From positions 2,625,109 through 2,634,673 of the forward strand of contig NZ_LT605203.1 of the NCBI RefSeq assembly GCF_900089495.1: a stretch of 9,565 nt of DNA, given 5' to 3'. A program made the translations under genes and the position numbers. Shown in pieces: positions 1 to 7,279 of the stretch (position 1 is its first letter; every line of letters starts with the position of its first letter). This DNA comes from Thiomonas sp. X19. Lineage in GTDB: Bacteria; Pseudomonadota; Gammaproteobacteria; Burkholderiales; Burkholderiaceae_C. The notes under the pieces were generated by a model. It was not told the DNA's origin, searched no databases, and saw only the letters and a list, made by a program, of their open reading frames with translations.

Positions 1-14
1 AGTAGTGTCCGGTT
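1..14. repeat. Left terminal inverted repeat of the IS
   Basis: AGTAGTGTCCGGTT is the exact reverse complement of positions 1310-1323. The transposase stop codon (TAA, minus strand, 15 to 13) lies partly inside this repeat. The repeat may extend further outward, which the window edge hides. Confidence 0.88.
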
Positions 15-1182
15 AAATCTCGAACAGATTCAATTGGTTAGCGATCGAGACCAGTTCGGGTTGGGTGCGATCGGGCTGCAAGGCGCATGAAAGCTGGGTT
101 TTCTCGAAAACCGAGACCGACAGAATCTGTAGACATGTGTAGAGCGAGGCATCGAGGTGAAGCTCCTGTTTGATGATGGCAATCAGCACGTAGGTGGCGA
201 TGGCACACCAGATTTGCGTTTTCACCGCGTTCTCGCTGGTGCCCAGAAAACGCTTGATCCGCAGATGCTGCTTGATCCATTTGAAGAAGAGTTCGACCTG
301 CCAGCGGCTCTTGTAGAGTGCGGCGATCGTCAAGGCTGGCAGGCTCGTGTTGTTCGTCAGGAAGATCAGCGTCCTGCCCGATTCGGGGTCTTTGAAACGA
401 ATGCGGCGCAGATGCTCGGGATAGTCCCGGCTGGCGTAAAAGCCGTTGAAGCGGATGCTCTGATCGCAGATCACCCCCGTGCTGCGGTCGGTGGCAGCCG
501 AGTACACCCGCCGCGCGTCCATGCCCTTCTTGGCTCGCGTGATGAAGAAGGCGCCGGCCTGATGCAGTGCATACAGCCGCGCGAAATCCACGTAGCCCCG
601 GTCCATCACGTAGAACGCTCCAGCCTCCACGGGCAGGACGTCGAGCACGTTGACATCGTGCAGTTTGCCGTCGCTGATGTGAATGAAGGCGGGAATCGCC
701 CCACGCAAGTCCAAGAGCGTGTGCAGCTTGATGGCGGCCTTGGTGGAGCGAAATGGTGCCCAGTCGAACAAGCTCAGGCACAGATCGATGGTGGTGGAGT
801 CCAGCGCGTAGACCGTGGCGTCGAGCCCCAGGTCCGAAGGCTCCTGCGCATACAGCGCCCGTGCCCGGGCGATCAACCGCTGCGCCAGCGCGTGATAGAT
901 GCGCCAATCGCGCTGAGTCAACGCATCGGCCAGCGTGGAGCGCGCAGGCACAGCTTTGATCCCCATGTGGAACAGCTTGGTCTGGTTGGCCGCCAGACAC
1001 GCCTCGATGTCGCGCAGCGATTCGCGCCAGGTGAGTTGCGCGAACGCCAGGACGCGAAACACATCGGCGCACCCCAGCGTACGCACACCGGCATCGCCCT
1101 GGTGCCGCTCGATGATGCGACCAAACGTCTTCCATGGCACAAACTCCATCACCTGCGCAAACAGCGTCTTGCCGATGTTCAT
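13..1182 (-). CDS. IS4-family DDE transposase
   Basis: This 389-residue protein is the transposase that cuts and pastes the surrounding IS element. The N-terminal about 80 residues resemble the DUF4372-type helical domain found ahead of the catalytic core in many IS4 transposases. The catalytic acidic residues are visible: D128 in ALDSTTID, D194 in VMDRGYVDF, and E297 within the IS4 signature Y290-x2-R293-x3-E297-x6-K304 (YKSRWQVELFFKWIK). The length is normal for the family and there is no frameshift. The ATG at 1182 is preceded by GAGGTG in the mRNA sense, a close but plausible ribosome-binding site. The stop codon lies in the left terminal repeat. Long ORFs in other frames over this gene are shadows. 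Function is confident; the exact IS name is not assigned. Confidence 0.95.
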   Translation of the reverse strand: MNIGKTLFAQVMEFVPWKTFGRIIERHQGDAGVRTLGCADVFRVLAFAQLTWRESLRDIEACLAANQTKLFHMGIKAVPARSTLADALTQRDWRIYHALAQRLIARARALYAQEPSDLGLDATVYALDSTTIDLCLSLFDWAPFRSTKAAIKLHTLLDLRGAIPAFIHISDGKLHDVNVLDVLPVEAGAFYVMDRGYVDFARLYALHQAGAFFITRAKKGMDARRVYSAATDRSTGVICDQSIRFNGFYASRDYPEHLRRIRFKDPESGRTLIFLTNNTSLPALTIAALYKSRWQVELFFKWIKQHLRIKRFLGTSENAVKTQIWCAIATYVLIAIIKQELHLDASLYTCLQILSVSVFEKTQLSCALQPDRTQPELVSIANQLNLFEI

Positions 1183-1309
1183 GCATCACCTCGGGTCGTG
1201 CAAACCCGTCAGCATCGCAAATCGGCAAACCGAAATTCAAATCGTGGACACCCATGAATCGCTCAAAACCCGCGTCAACATTGGCTCGGCGGCTCGCTGA
1301 CAGCCAATA

Positions 1310-1323
1310 AACCGGACACTACT
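1310..1323. repeat. Right terminal inverted repeat of the IS
   Basis: AACCGGACACTACT is a perfect 14-bp inverted match to the left end. Two of the next four inner positions also match. It marks the junction between the IS and the region carrying the lipid A genes. Confidence 0.88.
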
Positions 1324-1347
1324 GAGCACATTGCAACCTTGACATGG

Positions 1348-1617
1348 ATGGAGACATTTGGTGAACTTGAATATGTCAGGCGTGTCCTCGCACAAGCCCG
1401 CATCGGCCAAATGGCTGCGGCCGAAGCCGTGCAAAGAGTGGTTGAGGCGGTTGAGTCGGCCTGGTACGTCTTGGGACGACTGAAAGTCATCCGAGCATGG
1501 CAAGCACTTGCCTTTCTCGAGCGAGGTGAGTTGCCCGATACGCAGCGCTGCATTGCGGCGGTACGGGAACTGTCCACCCTGATCGACGGCGATGTTGACT
1601 ATGCACAGTTTCGCTAA
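1348..1617 (+). CDS. Hypothetical small protein, possibly truncated by the IS
   Basis: I do not recognise this 89-residue product. It looks soluble and largely helical, with Ala/Glu/Arg-rich stretches such as AAAEAVQRVVEAVESAW, and has no signal peptide or membrane segment. It ends DGDVDYAQFR. The ATG at 1348 lacks a convincing ribosome-binding site. A TTG at 1339 would add three residues. The frame is open upstream through the IS junction at 1323/1324 with no stop (it reads E-H-I-A-T-L-T-W before the Met). The original N-terminus may therefore have been severed by the insertion, but this is inference because the other flank is outside the window. It ends 20 bp before the pagP-like gene. That it encodes a real protein is moderately likely. 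Confidence 0.45.
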   Translation: METFGELEYVRRVLAQARIGQMAAAEAVQRVVEAVESAWYVLGRLKVIRAWQALAFLERGELPDTQRCIAAVRELSTLIDGDVDYAQFR

Positions 1618-1637
1618 CACGCCTCCGTGGGGCAGGA

Positions 1638-2249
1638 ATGAGCGCAAAGATCGATACAAGGGCTGAAACGCTGGGGGCTTGTGGTGCTCGGATGCGCCAA
1701 GTCTTCCTCGTTTCTCTGCTCGGCAGCCTGATTCTGCTGCCACCCACAAGCCAGGCGGGTGTGATGCGTTGGGCCGATCGTGCCACGCAAAACCTCACCA
1801 ACATCTACGACAACGGCACGCCCGATCTGTTCGTCACCGGCTACACCTGGCACGACCCGGCCACCTACACCGCAGCCAAGCGCGCTCAGCTCAACAGCCA
1901 CGCCTGGGGCCTGGGTTGGGGCAAGCACATCATCGATGCGAACGGCAATGACGAGATGGTTTACGCCATGATGTTCTCCGACTCGCACCGCAACGCAGAA
2001 CCCGTGGTCGGTTACGCGAAGCAGTGGTTGTGGGACCCCGTCGGCGCCTTGCATTTCGGGGCCGGCTACACCGCAGGCATCACCTCGCGTGCCGATATTT
2101 TCAAGAACATTCCTTTCCCCATAGCCTTGCCGCTGGTCTCGGTGGGTTACGGCCGCTTTACCCTCTATGGGACTTTCCTGCCGAAAGTGACCAGCACTTT
2201 GAACAACGGCAATGTGGCGTTCTTTTTCGCGCGCTACGCCTTTCGCTGA
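1638..2249 (+). CDS. pagP: PagP-type lipid A acyltransferase (lipid A palmitoyltransferase family)
   Basis: PagP is an outer-membrane eight-stranded barrel that moves a fatty acyl chain from phospholipid to lipid A, raising resistance to cationic peptides. The family is recognised from GYTWH, MVYAMMFSDS, LPLVSVGYG and the NNGNV-aromatic C-terminus. Catalytic residues aligned to E. coli His33, Asp76 and Ser77 are present as H72, D115 and S116 (numbered from 1638). A hydrophobic stretch at about 22-35 ending TSQA|G is a signal peptide. The ATG at 1638 has GGGG five bases upstream, with AGGA abutting it. The internal ATG at 1692 would give a more standard 22-residue signal and a 185-residue protein but has a weaker ribosome-binding site, so the start is open. 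The residue equivalent to E. coli Gly88, the floor of the acyl-chain pocket, is Ala (A127), which may shift chain-length preference. An LpxL-type gene follows 195 bp downstream. Confidence 0.9.
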   Translation: MSAKIDTRAETLGACGARMRQVFLVSLLGSLILLPPTSQAGVMRWADRATQNLTNIYDNGTPDLFVTGYTWHDPATYTAAKRAQLNSHAWGLGWGKHIIDANGNDEMVYAMMFSDSHRNAEPVVGYAKQWLWDPVGALHFGAGYTAGITSRADIFKNIPFPIALPLVSVGYGRFTLYGTFLPKVTSTLNNGNVAFFFARYAFR

Positions 2250-2444
2250 GGCCCTCGTTGGCTGTTTGCCAATGTCGCGATGGCCATCTCACCTTACTCC
2301 GATGCTCATCGAGCCACGCGCCAGCAGCAGATGCGTGGATCCACCCCCGGTCAGTGCAGTGCGGCAGGTTGTATTTGCCTCGCGCTGCAGGTATACCGCC
2401 GGCCTCCTGCGCGTCATTGGCAGCCTCTACACACGATCCTTTCC

Positions 2445-3320
2445 ATGCTCCGTCTTTTTCGTGTTCTATCTCACTGGCCTCTCGGACTGCTGCAAGCTGC
2501 AGGCGCACTTCTCGGGCTGATCGTGTATGCCGCATCCCCGACGTACCGCAAGCGGGTCCGCGCCAACCTCGCTCAGGCAGGTTACAAGCCAGGGCTTCTG
2601 GCCTTGCACGTAGCGCGCGAGACAGGACGTATGGTGGGTGAGATGCCTTTTGTGTGGTTTCGCGATGGGTCCACAGCCGCTGTGCACCGGGTGGAGGTGG
2701 TGGGGCGTCAATGGGTCGACAAGGCGGCGCGCGAGGGTCGTGGCGTGCTCTATCTCACACCGCATCTGGGTTGCTTCGAGGTCTCGGGCCAGGCTGTTGC
2801 CGAATGGTCACCGATTACGGCTTTGTTTCGCCCACCGCGCAAATCCTGGGTCGCCAGCGTGGTACAGGCCAGACCGCGCGGCCAGTTGCGCACAGTCCCC
2901 GCCACGTCCGCTGGCATGCGCCCTCTGCTGCGTGCGCTACGCCATGGCGAAGCCGTGGGTCTGCTTCCTGACCAAGCGCCGGCCGCCGGTGAAGGCGTCT
3001 GGGCACCATTCTTTGGGCGCCCAGCCTACACCATGACACTGCCAGCTCGGCTGGTGCAACTGACTGGGGCGCAGATCATCATGGCGTTCGCTGAGCGCCT
3101 GCCGAACGGTAAGGGCTACACCTTGCATTTCCAACCCCTCGATGAAGCCTTGCCTCAAGATCCAGCACTGGCGGCAGCCCGGATCAATCTGGCTGTGGAA
3201 GCGCTGATCCGCATGCGACCCGAGCAATATCTTTGGGGATACAACCGCTACAAGGTACCTCGCGGGTTGCCACCCCTCTTGCACACTGTGAAAGTGTGCC
3301 CCATTGATTCGACCCTGTGA
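2445..3320 (+). CDS. LpxL/HtrB-type lipid A biosynthesis acyltransferase
   Basis: This 291-residue inner-membrane enzyme belongs to the LpxL/LpxM (HtrB/MsbB) family, which adds secondary acyl chains from acyl-ACP to Kdo-lipid A. An N-terminal hydrophobic anchor spans about residues 6-30. The catalytic HX4E motif is H107 to E112 in TPHLGCFE. Further family blocks are the LLPDQAP region (172-178), the FFGRPA stretch (189-194) and PEQYLWGYNRYK (259-270). The chosen ATG at 2445 starts MLRLFRVLSHWP, matching how family members begin. An ATG at 2280 in the same frame would add 55 residues that look unlike the family. No clear ribosome-binding site is seen at either start. Which secondary acyl position it serves (LpxL or LpxM-like) cannot be told, so no symbol is given. 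It lies co-directionally downstream of the pagP-like gene and converges on the cytochrome c' gene. Confidence 0.88.
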   Translation: MLRLFRVLSHWPLGLLQAAGALLGLIVYAASPTYRKRVRANLAQAGYKPGLLALHVARETGRMVGEMPFVWFRDGSTAAVHRVEVVGRQWVDKAAREGRGVLYLTPHLGCFEVSGQAVAEWSPITALFRPPRKSWVASVVQARPRGQLRTVPATSAGMRPLLRALRHGEAVGLLPDQAPAAGEGVWAPFFGRPAYTMTLPARLVQLTGAQIIMAFAERLPNGKGYTLHFQPLDEALPQDPALAAARINLAVEALIRMRPEQYLWGYNRYKVPRGLPPLLHTVKVCPIDSTL

Positions 3321-3347
3321 AGTTTCAATATTTTCCTGGCACTTCAC
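3317..3347. repeat. Short inverted repeat in the convergent intergenic gap
   Basis: GTGAAGT (3317-3323) and ACTTCAC (3341-3347) form a perfect 7-bp inverted repeat with a 17-base AT-rich loop, overlapping the lpxL-like stop codon. It could be a weak transcript-end hairpin between the converging genes, but there is no T-run directly after either arm and the loop is long, so terminator activity is unproven. The rest of the 96-bp gap shows nothing else clear. Confidence 0.25.
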
Positions 3348-3416
3348 CTGAGACACGGATCAGCAGAAGTTCAAATTTCATGCGTCGCGGTTGCGCCGTA
3401 TCAGCCGCGCTTCACC

Positions 3417-3866
3417 CTAATTGCGGAAGCTGTCGTGGCAACTCTTGCAAGTCTTGACGGTCTGGCCGAAGACGACGCGCATTGGGTTGAGTTGACCAGT
3501 CTGTGCGGCAGCGGTGAGTTTAGGTGTCAACTGCTCCAGATCCTGTGCATCGACCTGAAAGCGTTGGCGTTCGTGCCAGATTGACGACTTCGCATCAGTT
3601 CCACGAACGTCGGTTCCAGGGCCGAACGCCCGCCACGGCAGGTGCGACATGAATTCGATGATCTGTGCTTCGGAGAGCGCACGTTGTGCATTAAAGGGGA
3701 TACGTCCCTCGAGCATGGCGCCGAGAATCGCCGTGTGATGCCCCATCACGTAGAACACCGACTTGCGGTAGTGAACTGCTTGGGCAGGCTTTGCAAACTC
3801 GGCATGGGCAGCGCCTGCGGAAGCCAGAAGGCTTGCGACAACAATGGATCGGAGAACATTTTTCAT
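3417..3866 (-). CDS. Periplasmic cytochrome c' (class II c-type cytochrome)
   Basis: This 149-residue product is a four-helix-bundle c-type haem protein of the cytochrome c' family, which binds NO and CO. A signal peptide covers residues 1-22 (cut at AHA|EF). Mature protein starts EFAKPAQAVHYRKSV, close to the family's usual start. The haem-attachment motif CKSCH lies at 140-144 near the C-terminus, with the proximal Arg four residues after the haem His (R148). The PWRAFGPGT block at 78-85 is typical. Ungapped alignment from memory to Alcaligenes/Achromobacter cytochrome c' puts Phe38 (mature residue 16) where Leu16 lines the distal haem face. The ATG at 3866 is chosen because it begins the signal peptide; upstream in-frame codons are not credible. 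The gene follows the b561-type cytochrome by 79 bp, a known pairing. A likely role is NO defence or binding (inference). Confidence 0.93.
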   Translation of the reverse strand: MKNVLRSIVVASLLASAGAAHAEFAKPAQAVHYRKSVFYVMGHHTAILGAMLEGRIPFNAQRALSEAQIIEFMSHLPWRAFGPGTDVRGTDAKSSIWHERQRFQVDAQDLEQLTPKLTAAAQTGQLNPMRVVFGQTVKTCKSCHDSFRN

Positions 3867-3945
3867 GATTTCGAATGGAGAAAAAGAAAACAAAAACGAT
3901 GAGCCGCCATCCCAATCCTTGGGAGCGAGATATCGACTGCGTGCA
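3867..3945 (-). other. b561-c' intercistronic spacer with hairpin and pyrimidine-rich leader
   Basis: In the mRNA sense the spacer holds a small perfect hairpin, CCCAA-GGA-TTGGG (3911-3923), and then a pyrimidine-rich stretch with three T-runs ending just before the cytochrome c' ATG. No Shine-Dalgarno sequence is visible. The T-runs start about 14 bases past the hairpin, so it is not a textbook intrinsic terminator. It could partly attenuate transcription or act as a pyrimidine-rich ribosome S1-binding leader; both are inference. Confidence 0.3.
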
Positions 3946-4620
3946 TTACGGCGCCCCAAGGCGTGAGACCCAAACCCCGAGCGCGGCACCCAGGCCGAGA
4001 ATGCCAAGTGCAAGCAAGCGGTGTTTCCAGGTGTCGTTCGAGGCGCGAGGCGCGGGATGCGTGGCATCAACATCCTTGATGCCGTGGAGCATCGGCATCA
4101 CGAGATTTTTATTTTTCTCGATGAGGTAATACAGGATTGCCGTGATGTGCAGGCCAATGAGCCCATAAAGGATCGGCAATCCGATCGATGTATGGTAATA
4201 AGTAAGGATTGTGCTCTGGTGGTCGCTGATGTAGCTGGCGAGCGGCCCCTCATTGAAAATTTCGTCATTCGCAAAAAGGCCGCTGACGACCTGCATGGTC
4301 AAGACAAGAAGGAGTGCCATCACGGACCAACTTCCCAGCGGGTTGTGTCCCAGTACCTCGCGCTCATCGCCGCCCTGTAAATGATGCACCACGCGACGAG
4401 GACCAGCGACGAAATTGACGAAGCGGGCATGGTGCCCACCGATGAAACCCCAGATCCATCGAAATACCAGCAAAGCCAGAATGCAGTATCCACTGAGGAA
4501 GTGAAAGCTCATCGCCATGCCGCCGATCAGACCGCTGATGATCGACACCACAACACTGATCACAAGCAGCCAGTGAAACATGCGCAACGGAAGATCCCAA
4601 ACAATTATTTTTTTCTGCAT
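3946..4620 (-). CDS. Cytochrome b561-type membrane b-haem protein
   Basis: This 224-residue inner-membrane protein fits the bacterial cytochrome b561 / Ni-Fe hydrogenase b-subunit-like family (Cytochrome_B N-terminal fold), which passes electrons from quinol to periplasmic acceptors. Membrane segments are at about 14-33, 41-61, 97-115, 146-166 and 202-218. Candidate haem-ligand histidines are H16 (RMFHW), H40 (SFHFLSGY), H143 (YYHTSIG) and H158 (GLHITAILY). The loop motif GHNPLGSWSV at 91-100 is a family hallmark. ATG at 4620 is preferred; a TTG at 4629 would add three residues. No strong ribosome-binding site is visible. The likely redox partner is the cytochrome c' encoded 79 bp downstream on the same strand. 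The role of the pair is inferred, not demonstrated. Confidence 0.88.
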   Translation of the reverse strand: MQKKIIVWDLPLRMFHWLLVISVVVSIISGLIGGMAMSFHFLSGYCILALLVFRWIWGFIGGHHARFVNFVAGPRRVVHHLQGGDEREVLGHNPLGSWSVMALLLVLTMQVVSGLFANDEIFNEGPLASYISDHQSTILTYYHTSIGLPILYGLIGLHITAILYYLIEKNKNLVMPMLHGIKDVDATHPAPRASNDTWKHRLLALGILGLGAALGVWVSRLGAP

Positions 4621-4816
4621 GGTTGTCAATTCTTTCGAACGCCAGCCGGCGCCAAGGGTTTGATGGACAGCCTAACTTTTTGTCCTTTGCGCGATTTTCA
4701 TGTCTTGTATAAGCCAATCAATCGCAGCATCTTGCGCGGACTTCTGGTTTGACGAGAGTGCCAGGATGCGCATGCGTCGTGACACCCCCCCAGTCTCCCT
4801 GTCAAGAATCAGTCAT

Positions 4817-7204
4817 TTAAAAATCGGCGGACAACGATAAATAAATCGCGCGCGGTGCGCCCTGGTTGGCGATCACATAGCCGCCGTTCGGGGTTTGGAA
4901 ATACCCGCCCGAACTGATGTAGGCGGTCGAGTTGTACTGCTTGTCAAACAGATTCAACACACTCAGGGAAAGTGTGGTCAACTTGGTTCCGACAAGGACG
5001 GAATGCAGCGCTGTCGTTTCCGCCTTGACGGTAAGATTCACAAGGTTGTAGGCTGGATTCTGTTGACGTGAAGGTCCGGCAACCTGGTTGTTGAACAGAT
5101 AGAAGCTGCCGGTGTACTGATCCCAAAGTGTTGTATCCACAACGCCGGAAGGCATGTAATAACGGTACGTGATCCCGGCGTTGGCGGTGACGTCCGGTGA
5201 ATTTGAGACCGGGTACCCGTTAAAACTAGTATTCGTGTTATAGCTATAATAGGAATCCCAGTTACTTCTGAAAAATCCTAGATTTGCAAACCCCTTCCAA
5301 TGTTGATTGACATCAGCCCGTAATTGCAGATCGATGCCCTTGATTGTTGCGTTTCCTACGCCAAATTCGGTCGAATAAATCGTATTGGTGTTGGCCGGCG
5401 AGTAGTGAATCGTTTGATTCGAAAGCTTGGTTTGGAAGTAATCTAATGATGCGTAGACATTTTTCATCCCGAGCGTGTGACGCCGGTTCCAACGCATGCC
5501 AATGTCGAAGTTTTGGCTTTTCACAAGCTTTAGGGCCGCCAAGTCAACCGCTGGGCGATCGTAGTTGCCTTGTCGTGGATTATGCAGAGCGACGGCGTAA
5601 CTGGCAAACAACGAGAGATCTGGATTCAACGCCCAGTTCGCGCCTATCGAAGGCTCGGTCTTGACAAAATTGGTGGAGCCGTCCAGAGCGGGATCCCCCA
5701 TACTCGAATTTATCGCAGAGCCCTGTCCAGGGAAAAGCGAGTTGGCCTGCGCGACGGTTGTATTCGAAAAATCCGTTTGGAATCCGACCATCCGAATCCC
5801 GGGGACAATCACTAGCGATGGAATCGGTTTGATCTTGTCTTGGGCGTAGAGTGCCCAAAACGTGTTCGTCGTTGTATTCGCGCCCAAGCCCGTGATCGAC
5901 GCTGCTGTAATTCCATTCCCCTGTAGACCGATGGATGCATTTGGCGTGTAGCCGATATAATCGTTTGTCGACCGCGAATTGATCAAATAGCCACCATAGC
6001 TCAGCGTATTCCAGCCGTTAATTCTCTGATCAAAGTTTAATTTGTCGCCATAGGTGTTCGAGTGCTCGATATAATACTCCCCGCCCGGACTGCCTGGCAG
6101 GTAATAGTTTTGGCGATAATGCTGGACGTTGCCGTTGCGGATCCAGAACATGTTGCTCAGGCTCAAATCTGGGGAAAGCTCAAGGTGCAAGCGCCCCCAA
6201 CCCATATAGGTTTGCAGTTGGATGTCTTTTTGCCAAACTGAACGTGGGAGCGTCGAGTAGTAGCCGGAGGTTTGTTCGCTGTACAACGGCCCGCCTGCCC
6301 CCAGTCCGTTGACATCAATCTGGTTCGCTTGCGCATCGGCGGCACTGACCGGGATCATGTTCGGCCGCTGTTCGTCGTTTTGCTCGGCGTACGCACCGAA
6401 ACTCAACGATCCGTTTTCCAGCGTTTTGCGCGTCTTCACGTAAGCCTGCAGCGTCTTCGACGGCATGCTGTCGCCCGTGGAGCGAATCGACTGGCTTCCC
6501 GCGCGCGCAACGCCCAACACCGTTGACCATCCATCGTGGCTACCGGTGTTATGGACCACCGAAACCACGTTGGTGCCAAAGCTGCCGAGCGAGAGGTTGA
6601 CCTTCGTGCCGGCCTGCTGGGTCGGCTGCATTGGAACGAAATTGACCGTGCCGCCCAGGCTGTCGTACCAGCGCTCTCGCGGGTTGCCTGGACCCTGGAT
6701 CACATTGACGCCCTCCAGCAACGCGCCGATCGGTACCTCCGGCGAATGCCAACCCGTCGACTGGATCAGGCTATTGAGCGGCACTCCGTCCAGTTCCATA
6801 CTGATCGCATTCGTCGCCAGGTCCCCTGGAATGCTGTTGTTGCCAACCTTCATACCGCGCATGGAAAGCGTCGAGCGCGACGATGCACTCGACGCGTTGT
6901 AGCTGCTGATCTTGACGTTGGGCAGAATGCTCAAGGCTTGCATGCCGCTTGCATCCGGTCCGAGGAGGTCTTGTTCCTGCTTCGTGACGGTCTTCACCGG
7001 CTGCGTGGACTTCTGGAGTTGACGCTGCGTATAGACCTTACTCTCGAAAGACTTCTTCGCCTTAGCCGCGGTATTCGCTGCGGTTGCATCGGTCTGAACC
7101 GTTCCAAGGTCGCTCGCGGTCTGTGCTTCGGCATGGTAGGCACCGAGAAAGGCAACCGCGATCATCGCAGCCAGTGGTTTTAAGTAAAACGATTTAGATT
7201 TCAT
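4817..7204 (-). CDS. TonB-dependent outer-membrane receptor
   Basis: This 795-residue receptor is an energy-dependent outer-membrane importer. A signal peptide covers about residues 1-27 (cut near AEA|QT). A probable TonB box lies at about 31-37 (SDLGTVQ). The plug domain, about 60-195, shows QALSILPNVKI, STLSMRGM, ISMELDGVPLN and GVNVIQGPGNPRERW followed by LGGTVNF. The rest is a beta-barrel ending in LSLSADF with the terminal Phe used in outer-membrane assembly. There is no extra N-terminal signalling domain, so it is not a FecA-type transducer. Cargo is unknown; iron chelates are the usual guess. It lies 75 bp behind tonB on the same strand. No Shine-Dalgarno sequence precedes the ATG (leader reads CGCTCTCACACC). 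GC content falls from about 63% in a plug stretch (6661-6720) to about 30% in a barrel stretch (5221-5280), suggesting mosaic or transferred origin. Confidence 0.93.
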   Translation of the reverse strand: MKSKSFYLKPLAAMIAVAFLGAYHAEAQTASDLGTVQTDATAANTAAKAKKSFESKVYTQRQLQKSTQPVKTVTKQEQDLLGPDASGMQALSILPNVKISSYNASSASSRSTLSMRGMKVGNNSIPGDLATNAISMELDGVPLNSLIQSTGWHSPEVPIGALLEGVNVIQGPGNPRERWYDSLGGTVNFVPMQPTQQAGTKVNLSLGSFGTNVVSVVHNTGSHDGWSTVLGVARAGSQSIRSTGDSMPSKTLQAYVKTRKTLENGSLSFGAYAEQNDEQRPNMIPVSAADAQANQIDVNGLGAGGPLYSEQTSGYYSTLPRSVWQKDIQLQTYMGWGRLHLELSPDLSLSNMFWIRNGNVQHYRQNYYLPGSPGGEYYIEHSNTYGDKLNFDQRINGWNTLSYGGYLINSRSTNDYIGYTPNASIGLQGNGITAASITGLGANTTTNTFWALYAQDKIKPIPSLVIVPGIRMVGFQTDFSNTTVAQANSLFPGQGSAINSSMGDPALDGSTNFVKTEPSIGANWALNPDLSLFASYAVALHNPRQGNYDRPAVDLAALKLVKSQNFDIGMRWNRRHTLGMKNVYASLDYFQTKLSNQTIHYSPANTNTIYSTEFGVGNATIKGIDLQLRADVNQHWKGFANLGFFRSNWDSYYSYNTNTSFNGYPVSNSPDVTANAGITYRYYMPSGVVDTTLWDQYTGSFYLFNNQVAGPSRQQNPAYNLVNLTVKAETTALHSVLVGTKLTTLSLSVLNLFDKQYNSTAYISSGGYFQTPNGGYVIANQGAPRAIYLSLSADF

Positions 7205-7279
7205 GGTGTGAGAGCGTTTGAGGTTATTCGGAATTTATATTTAAATGGTTGCGCGAAAAATAAACTATGAGAGACCCCG
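7205..7279 (-). promoter_or_regulatory. AT-rich tonB-receptor spacer, possible promoter
   Basis: The 75-bp spacer is far more AT-rich than the tonB gene before it. In the mRNA sense it contains a TATAAA-like hexamer within an AT run (about 7225-7245), but no good -35 partner at the right distance and no convincing Fur box. It may hold a receptor promoter, or the receptor may be read through from tonB. Evidence is weak. Confidence 0.2.

Larger units (their letters stand above)
1..1323 (-). mobile_element. IS4-family insertion sequence, apparently complete
   Basis: The element is bounded by 14-bp perfect terminal inverted repeats (1-14 and 1310-1323) and carries a single intact transposase gene on the minus strand. 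About 127 bp separate the transposase start from the right end. The size, one-ORF layout and DDE transposase with a Y-R-E-K signature fit the IS4 family. Position 1 of the window coincides with the outer base of the left repeat, so the left flank is absent and a target-site duplication cannot be tested. The bases just right of the element begin GAGCACATTG. The intact transposase suggests a recent or still active copy (inference). Confidence 0.88.

Noticed and set aside
38..1257. Long ORFs on both strands overlapping the transposase in other frames (up to 405 aa)
   Set aside because: They lack domain features and are mirror frames of a GC-rich transposase gene that has clear catalytic motifs.
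2256..2274. Hairpin TTGGC-N5-GCCAA just after the pagP-like stop
   Set aside because: The stem is short and there is no following T-run, so it is not a supported terminator.
2280..2444. N-terminal extension of the lpxL-like gene to the ATG at 2280
   Set aside because: The extra 55 residues are polar and unlike LpxL family N-termini, and there is no ribosome-binding site at 2280.
4621..4816. Possible FNR-type site or promoter upstream of the b561 gene (ATCAA half-site near 4720)
   Set aside because: Only one half-site matches and no good -35/-10 pair is found. The 196-bp gap shows nothing I can support beyond a C-run near 4786-4792.
7205..7279. Fur box before the receptor gene
   Set aside because: The AT-rich stretch matches the 19-bp Fur consensus at too few positions to call.
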